Below, one piece after another: positions 59,284-64,000 of a stretch of DNA of 64,000 bases. Numbering within the stretch: the stretch's first letter is position 1; every line of letters begins with the position of its first letter. The stretch is from Sphingomonas citri (lineage in GTDB: Bacteria; Pseudomonadota; Alphaproteobacteria; Sphingomonadales; Sphingomonadaceae). The notes beneath the pieces are model-generated. The model had not been told where the DNA came from, did not search any database, and saw nothing but the letters and a program-made list of their open reading frames with translations. The translations under genes were made by a program, and so were the position numbers. Where the stretch lies: the NCBI RefSeq assembly GCF_019429485.1, contig NZ_JAHXZN010000002.1:310001-374000 (forward strand), in the 5' to 3' direction.

Positions 59284-62200
59284 TCAATAATCGCGCGACA
59301 CCCGCACGTTGGCACTTTGCCGCCCCAGCGTCGAGATCGACGACAGCAGCGACAGCCAGCGCGTCACCTGAAACTCGACCCGCGTCGCCGAATAGCCGGC
59401 GCCGTCGGTGATGATCTCGGCGTAAATGCGGCGTGTCACATATTTGCCCGCCGCGATCGACGTGCCCTGACCGGTCTGCGGGTCGGCGGGCAGGATGCGC
59501 AGCCGGTCCAGCCCGGCGGCGCGGCGCACCGCGTTGATCGGGTTGAGCCCGCCGCCGCCGTCCTGCAGCGCCGCCACCGCGGCCGCCAGCTGGAGCGCCT
59601 CGGGCGCGGAGAGGTTGGTGATCGAGGTGCCGAACAGCAGCCGCGACAGCAGCTCGTCCTGCGGCAGCGCGGGCGTGCTGGTGAAGCTGATCTCGGGCTT
59701 GAGCGCGACGCCGGTGACCCGGATCGTCGCGTTGAGCCCGGTGGTGTTGGCGCTCGCCTCGATGTCGAGGGCGGGGTTGGCGGGCACCTCGCCGGCGAAG
59801 CGGATGATCCCGCGCGACAGCTCGAACTCGCGCCCGGCGAACTCATAGTCGCCGCGCACCAGATCGGCGCGGCCGGTCAGCGCCGGGTCGGTCGGCGTGC
59901 CCGCGATCTGTACCTGCGCGGTCCACTCGCTCGACAGGCCGAGACCGGTGACCATCAGTCCGTTGCGCGCACGCGCGCGGACGTCGAGCCGCCACGGTGC
60001 CGCCACCTCGTCGTCGGCATTGTCGCCGCCGGGCACGTTGATCTCGCGCACCGCGACCTGCGGCAGCGCGCTCGCGACCGTGGCCTGGCCGAACTTGTAG
60101 CGGCTGGTGTCGAGCCGCACGTCCCCGCCGATCACGCCGCCATCGCCGTCGGAGCGGAAGGTGATCGGCCCGGTGACGGTCGCGCCGATGTCGTCGCGGT
60201 CGATCAGCACGGCGTGATCGGCGTCGACGCGCAGGTCAAGCGCGACGCCGGTCGAGCGCAGGTCGAACCAGCCGCCGCCCGACACCTTGCCGCCGCGGGC
60301 GGTGTCCCCGGTGAAGCGGTCGAGCTGGAGCCGGGAGCCGCTGAAGCGCCCGCTCGCCGCGACGTTGGTGATCGAGGTGCCGGTGGTCGCGCTCTGTATC
60401 CGCGCGCCGGCGGCGCGAACCACGCCGCGCAGCTGCGGCGCCTGGGTGGTGCCGGAGACGTCGGCGGCGAAGGCGACCGGGCCGGTCAGGTCGAACAGCT
60501 CGATCCGGGTGAGCCGCCACAAGGTATCGGCCGGGCCGCTGTAGCGCACCTGCGCGAACAGCCCGGCGCGCGACAGCCGCTCGACCAGGCTGCCGCTGCC
60601 GAGCGGCTTGAGCTGCGCCTGCGCGCGACCGACGATCTTGCCCGCCGACTGCATCACCACACGAGCGCCGGCATGATCGGGCGCGAGCACCGCCGCCAGC
60701 CCCATGTCGACCGGCGTGGACGAGGTCACCAGCCCCGATCGGGTCAGCCCGCGCACGGTGAGGTCGGCGCGCCCGGTCGGCGCCGCGCCCGCGCGGGCGT
60801 CGAGCCGCAGCGAGCCGCTCGCGCTGCCGCCGAGCCCGAGTCCGCTATAGCCTATGTCGAGCACTGCCAGCGGCAGGTTGGCGAGCGTGGCGCGGACGCT
60901 CGTGTCGTCGTCGCCCAGCCGGCCCGACACCTCGGCCGAGCCGCCCGCGAAGCTCAGCCTGGTCGGCGCGAGCGTCCAGGCGTCGCCGTCGCGGCGCAGC
61001 ACCGCGGGCGTGTCGAGCCGGATCGGGCGCTGGCCGATGCTGCCGCTGGCGCGCACGGTATAGCCGTCGGGCGTCACCGCGGTGACGGTCTGGACGCGGA
61101 AGCCGACCCCGCGCGAGCCAGCGATCGCGGCGCGGATCTCGCCGGTCTCCCCCGCCAGCGCGACCGTGCCGTCGAAGCGCGACACCGAGAGCGCGCCGTG
61201 GCGCAGCCCCGCGCCGCGCGCGGTGGCGTCCAGCTTGGTGCCGGCGGGATCGAGCAGCGCGGTGAACTGAAGCCGCGCCACGCGCACGGAGGCGAAGGCA
61301 CCGATGCGGGCGTTGCGCGCCTGGAGTTCCGCGGCGATGCGCTGGACCTCGCCGACGGGCGCGAGGTCCAGCGCGCCGCTCCAGCCGCCGCCGTTCACGT
61401 TCAGGCGCCCGCGGAAGCCGCCGTCGACGATGTCGAGCGCGCCGGTCGCGCGCGTGCCGCTGACGTCGAGCCGCTCGACGAGGATGCGCGACTGGCCATC
61501 GCCCGGCGGCAGCACGATCTGTCCCGCGCCCGCGAAGTCGCCGAGCCGCGATCCGCCCGCGGCGGTGAAGGCGAAGCCCTGCGCGGTGGGATCGAGGTGC
61601 GCGCGCACCGCGGCGAGCCCCAGCGTCGCGTTGGGGTGCGCGAAGACGAGATCGAGCGTCGGCCGCTCGATCCTGCCGTCCAGACGCAGCGTCACGGGGC
61701 CGTAGGTGCCCTGCGTCCCCGCGCCCTCGAAGAAGAAGGTGCCGTCGCGGCGACGATAGCCGTTCCCCGCGAACCGCAGCGTCGGCGCGGTGAGCACCAG
61801 CCGGGTGAAGTGGAGGATCCCGTCCGGGGTGCGCTCCAGCTCGGTCTCGATTCGCGGAAGGCCGCCGGTGAGCGAGCGGAAGAAAGCGTTGTCGAGCCGC
61901 AGCACGCGCGCGGTGCCGCGCCCGACCACGCGCGTGCCGTGACCGTTCGGCCCCGGCACCGCCTGGAGTCGCGAGTCGACCTGCACCAGCCCGATACCGG
62001 GGATGAGATAGCGCCCGAGCCCGCCGCTCAGCGCGACGTCATAGCGCCCGGTACGCAGGTCGAGCCGGAGCCCGATCTCGCCGGCGAGCTGGTCCGAGTG
62101 CAGCCGCAGCCGGTCGCCGGCGACCTGGGTGGCGGTGACCTTGAGCAGGCCGTCGACGCTGAGGTTGCGCAGGATGCCGCCGGCGACGTCGCCGACGCCG

Positions 62201-63402
62201 GTGACGCGCGCCGCGGTGAAGCGCGCCGGCACCAGCACCGGGGTCTTCGACCATCGCCCGCGCCCCGCCGCGCGCGCCTGCTCGAAGCCGGTATCGTCGA
62301 ACGCGAAGCGGTCGGCGGAGAGGCGATAGTCGAAGGAGAAGGTCCGGAAATTGCCGTCGAGGATGGCGCGCAGTCGCATGTCGCGCGCGGTCATGTTGCG
62401 GAACAGCGCCGCCGGGCGCAGCAGCCGTGCGCTGACGCGCACGTTGCGGAACGCGCTGGCGGCGAGGTCGACCATCCCCTCGACTTGGGCGGCGATCGCG
62501 GGTGAGCGCAGCGCCAGCGCGCCGTCGAGGCGGCGGTCGGCGAAGGTGGCATGCCCATCGACCGCGACGCGCGGTGCGGTGAGCGACTGGAGCTTGCCGC
62601 CGGTCACCGCGCTCGGCGCCACCGTGCCGATCAGCCGGTAGCGCCCGTCGCGATTGGCGAGCGCGAGGTCGATCACGCGCGCCGCGCCGGCCTGCGCCAC
62701 CGCCCGCCCGTCCCAGCGGTGCCAGTCGCCGTCCCCCGCGACGTCGAGCGCGAGCGCGCGGTTGAGCCCGGTCAGCTTCGCCAGCACGCCGCGCGCGGTG
62801 CCGCGCGCGCGCGCCTCCAGGTCGAAGCGGCCCGCGTCGGGGCGCGAGTCGAGCCGCAGGTCGAGCGAGTCGCTGCCCTGCACCAGCGCGGCAAGGTCGA
62901 CCAAGGCGTGCCCGTCGCGGATGTCGGCGCGCCCGCGCAACCGGCCGTAGCGCACCACGCCGGTGACCCGCGGCGCCACGATCAGCCGGTCGACCGCGAG
63001 CCGCCGGATGGCGATGTCGAACCTGGGCAGCAGCGGCCCGCTGCGGCCGGTGTCGCGCGGCTCGGGCAGCTTGGCGAGCGTCGCGCTGGCGATATCGAGC
63101 GAGGTGATGTCGAGGCGATTGTGCCACCAGGCGAGCGGCGACCAGTCGAGCCGCGCGCGCGGCACGGTCAGCACGAGCCCCTTGGGATCGTACAGCCGGA
63201 CGTCGACCAGCTCGGCGCGCCCGTACAGCGAGCCCTCGATCCGTCCGATGCGGAAGCGCAGTCCGTTGTCGGGGCGCAGCGCGTTGACCCGGTCGGCGAC
63301 GAAGCGGTGCCCCACGCCGGTGTCGAGCACGAACACGACGAGCAGCGCCAGCGCGACCAGCCCCGCCAGCGCCAGCCCGAGATAGCGCAGCACGCGGCTC
63401 AA
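59284..63402 (-). CDS. tamB: translocation and assembly module subunit TamB (DUF490)
   Basis: A 1372-residue inner-membrane-anchored protein that spans the periplasm and works with TamA in outer-membrane assembly and lipid transport. One N-terminal transmembrane helix (about 5-28, YLGLALAGLVALALLVVFVL) is followed by a long beta-helical region. The conserved C-terminal TamB domain contains RGIIRFAGEVPANPALDIEA, PALPQDELLSRLLFGTSITN and, near the end, YAEIITDGAGYSATRVEFQV. The annotated start is a TTG whose TTGA overlaps the tamA stop; a GTG nine bases later is an alternative. Length fits the alphaproteobacterial family (about 1300-1450). It is coupled to tamA. Confidence 0.93.
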   Translation of the reverse strand: MSRVLRYLGLALAGLVALALLVVFVLDTGVGHRFVADRVNALRPDNGLRFRIGRIEGSLYGRAELVDVRLYDPKGLVLTVPRARLDWSPLAWWHNRLDITSLDIASATLAKLPEPRDTGRSGPLLPRFDIAIRRLAVDRLIVAPRVTGVVRYGRLRGRADIRDGHALVDLAALVQGSDSLDLRLDSRPDAGRFDLEARARGTARGVLAKLTGLNRALALDVAGDGDWHRWDGRAVAQAGAARVIDLALANRDGRYRLIGTVAPSAVTGGKLQSLTAPRVAVDGHATFADRRLDGALALRSPAIAAQVEGMVDLAASAFRNVRVSARLLRPAALFRNMTARDMRLRAILDGNFRTFSFDYRLSADRFAFDDTGFEQARAAGRGRWSKTPVLVPARFTAARVTGVGDVAGGILRNLSVDGLLKVTATQVAGDRLRLHSDQLAGEIGLRLDLRTGRYDVALSGGLGRYLIPGIGLVQVDSRLQAVPGPNGHGTRVVGRGTARVLRLDNAFFRSLTGGLPRIETELERTPDGILHFTRLVLTAPTLRFAGNGYRRRDGTFFFEGAGTQGTYGPVTLRLDGRIERPTLDLVFAHPNATLGLAAVRAHLDPTAQGFAFTAAGGSRLGDFAGAGQIVLPPGDGQSRILVERLDVSGTRATGALDIVDGGFRGRLNVNGGGWSGALDLAPVGEVQRIAAELQARNARIGAFASVRVARLQFTALLDPAGTKLDATARGAGLRHGALSVSRFDGTVALAGETGEIRAAIAGSRGVGFRVQTVTAVTPDGYTVRASGSIGQRPIRLDTPAVLRRDGDAWTLAPTRLSFAGGSAEVSGRLGDDDTSVRATLANLPLAVLDIGYSGLGLGGSASGSLRLDARAGAAPTGRADLTVRGLTRSGLVTSSTPVDMGLAAVLAPDHAGARVVMQSAGKIVGRAQAQLKPLGSGSLVERLSRAGLFAQVRYSGPADTLWRLTRIELFDLTGPVAFAADVSGTTQAPQLRGVVRAAGARIQSATTGTSITNVAASGRFSGSRLQLDRFTGDTARGGKVSGGGWFDLRSTGVALDLRVDADHAVLIDRDDIGATVTGPITFRSDGDGGVIGGDVRLDTSRYKFGQATVASALPQVAVREINVPGGDNADDEVAAPWRLDVRARARNGLMVTGLGLSSEWTAQVQIAGTPTDPALTGRADLVRGDYEFAGREFELSRGIIRFAGEVPANPALDIEASANTTGLNATIRVTGVALKPEISFTSTPALPQDELLSRLLFGTSITNLSAPEALQLAAAVAALQDGGGGLNPINAVRRAAGLDRLRILPADPQTGQGTSIAAGKYVTRRIYAEIITDGAGYSATRVEFQVTRWLSLLSSISTLGRQSANVRVSRDY

Positions 63403-64000
63403 AAGGCCTGCCCCAGCGAGACGTAGACCGCGAGCCGGCTGTCGCCCTTCTGCGGGTTGATCGGGGTGCCGAGATCGACGCGGATCGGCCCGAAGTTCGA
63501 GTAATAGCGCACCCCGATCCCGGCGCCGTAGCGGAAGCCGGTGAGGTCGGGCAGCCCGCCGGTGTAGATGTTGCCACCGTCGAAGAAGGGCACCACGCCG
63601 AAATTGCCGAACGCCCTGATCCGCGCCTCGAGCGCGAACTCGGCCAGGCTGCGCCCGCCGATCGGATCGTTGTTGGGGTCGCGCGGACCGATCGACTGAA
63701 AGCCGTAGCCGCGCACCGAGGCGCCGCCGCCGGCGTAGAAGCGCCGCGACGGCGCGATCTGGTCGCGCGGCGCGCCCAGGATCGTCCCCGCGCGCACGCG
63801 GCCCGCCAGCACCGTCCCCTTGGTGACCGGCTGGTACGCGCTCGCGTCGAGCTGGACCCGCGTGTAGCCGAAGGCGCGGTTCTGCAGCGACAGCTCGGGG
63901 CTCACCCGCCCGGCGAGGCGGAAGCCGCGCGTCGGGTTGAGCAGGTCGTCCGACCCGTCATAGCCCAGGCTGGTCGGCAGCGCGCCGATCAGGAAGGTGC
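63399..64000 (-). CDS. tamA: autotransporter assembly factor TamA (BamA/Omp85 family), 5' end outside the window
   Basis: Only about the last 200 residues are visible; the frame stays open to the right edge. It is the C-terminal half of an Omp85 barrel: DDLLNPTRGFRLAGRVSPEL, RFYAGGGASVRGYGFQSIGP with the conserved VRGY/F of the L6 loop, EFALEARIRAFGNFGVVPFF, DGGNIYTGG and the terminal strand SRLAVYVSLGQAF ending in Phe. TamA inserts outer-membrane proteins together with TamB, encoded next in the operon with a four-base overlap. The N-terminal POTRA domains are outside the window. Confidence 0.93.
   Translation of the reverse strand, partial: TFLIGALPTSLGYDGSDDLLNPTRGFRLAGRVSPELSLQNRAFGYTRVQLDASAYQPVTKGTVLAGRVRAGTILGAPRDQIAPSRRFYAGGGASVRGYGFQSIGPRDPNNDPIGGRSLAEFALEARIRAFGNFGVVPFFDGGNIYTGGLPDLTGFRYGAGIGVRYYSNFGPIRVDLGTPINPQKGDSRLAVYVSLGQAF

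Noticed and set aside
59134..62505. A 1123-codon plus-strand frame opposite tamB
   Set aside because: Arg/Gly/Ala/His-rich translation without domains; tamB on the other strand has clear family motifs. The plus frames opposite the large DUF11 gene (44658-47525) and the sugar transporter (7540-9549) were rejected for the same reason.

Overview
The window is high-GC DNA (about 70 percent by eye) with the gene content of an alphaproteobacterium of the Sphingomonadales, most likely Sphingomonas or a close relative. The reasons are alphaproteobacterial RpoB/RpoC, several palindromic intergenic repeat families of the kind common in sphingomonad genomes, a TonB-dependent receptor beside a tryptophan-halogenase-like flavoprotein, sphingomonad-style small lipoproteins, and two GGAAC-N17-GGTT promoter candidates like those of the alphaproteobacterial general stress sigma factor EcfG. 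It reads as ordinary chromosome: no phage, insertion sequence, CRISPR array, tRNA or rRNA was seen. Both edges cut a gene.

Layout. 1-1453: N-terminal half of an S9 peptidase. 1.9-7.5 kb: an MFS transporter, a Cu/Zn superoxide dismutase lipoprotein, then a divergent inositol-phosphate module (CDP-alcohol phosphatidyltransferase on one side; myo-inositol-1-phosphate synthase and a CTP:inositol-phosphate cytidylyltransferase-like protein on the other) and a small membrane protein. 7.6-14.4 kb: a translationally coupled starch/maltodextrin operon (periplasmic GH13, cytoplasmic GH13, MFS sugar transporter) with a divergent LacI regulator. 14.6-24.8 kb: a proline-rich membrane protein divergent from rpoB-rpoC, which ends in a strong terminator. 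24.9-28.2 kb: small hypothetical proteins, a multi-pass membrane protein, a TupA-like ATP-grasp protein and a small lipoprotein. 28.4-35.2 kb: a coupled PdxH / cation efflux / PhzF-like operon, the Ku-LigD end-joining pair and a possible UbiC-like protein. 35.3-43.1 kb: a circularly permuted ATP-grasp/alpha-E fusion coupled to a transglutaminase, a phosphorelay cluster (Hpt protein, LuxR-type regulator, hybrid kinase, single receiver) and a tandem PilZ protein. 43.1-50.7 kb: a four-gene operon of secreted DUF11-type proteins ending in a 1664-residue protein with a probable outer-membrane barrel. 51-59.2 kb: a small hypothetical protein, a GH2 glycosidase, the halogenase-like protein, a TonB-dependent receptor, and a two-gene stress-type operon (serine-less HSL-family hydrolase plus DUF4142). 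59.3-64 kb: tamB and the 3' part of tamA.

Best candidates for something undescribed. (1) The DUF11 operon: four exported proteins that repeat the same modules and finish with a barrel. (2) The inositol module, which looks like the di-myo-inositol-phosphate pathway of hyperthermophiles with its fused enzyme split into two proteins. (3) The ATP-grasp/alpha-E/transglutaminase pair. (4) Two REP doublets translated in frame at the C-terminus of a GH13 enzyme. (5) A hydrolase whose catalytic serine is replaced by glycine. All functions are inferred from reading the sequence; no database search was run.
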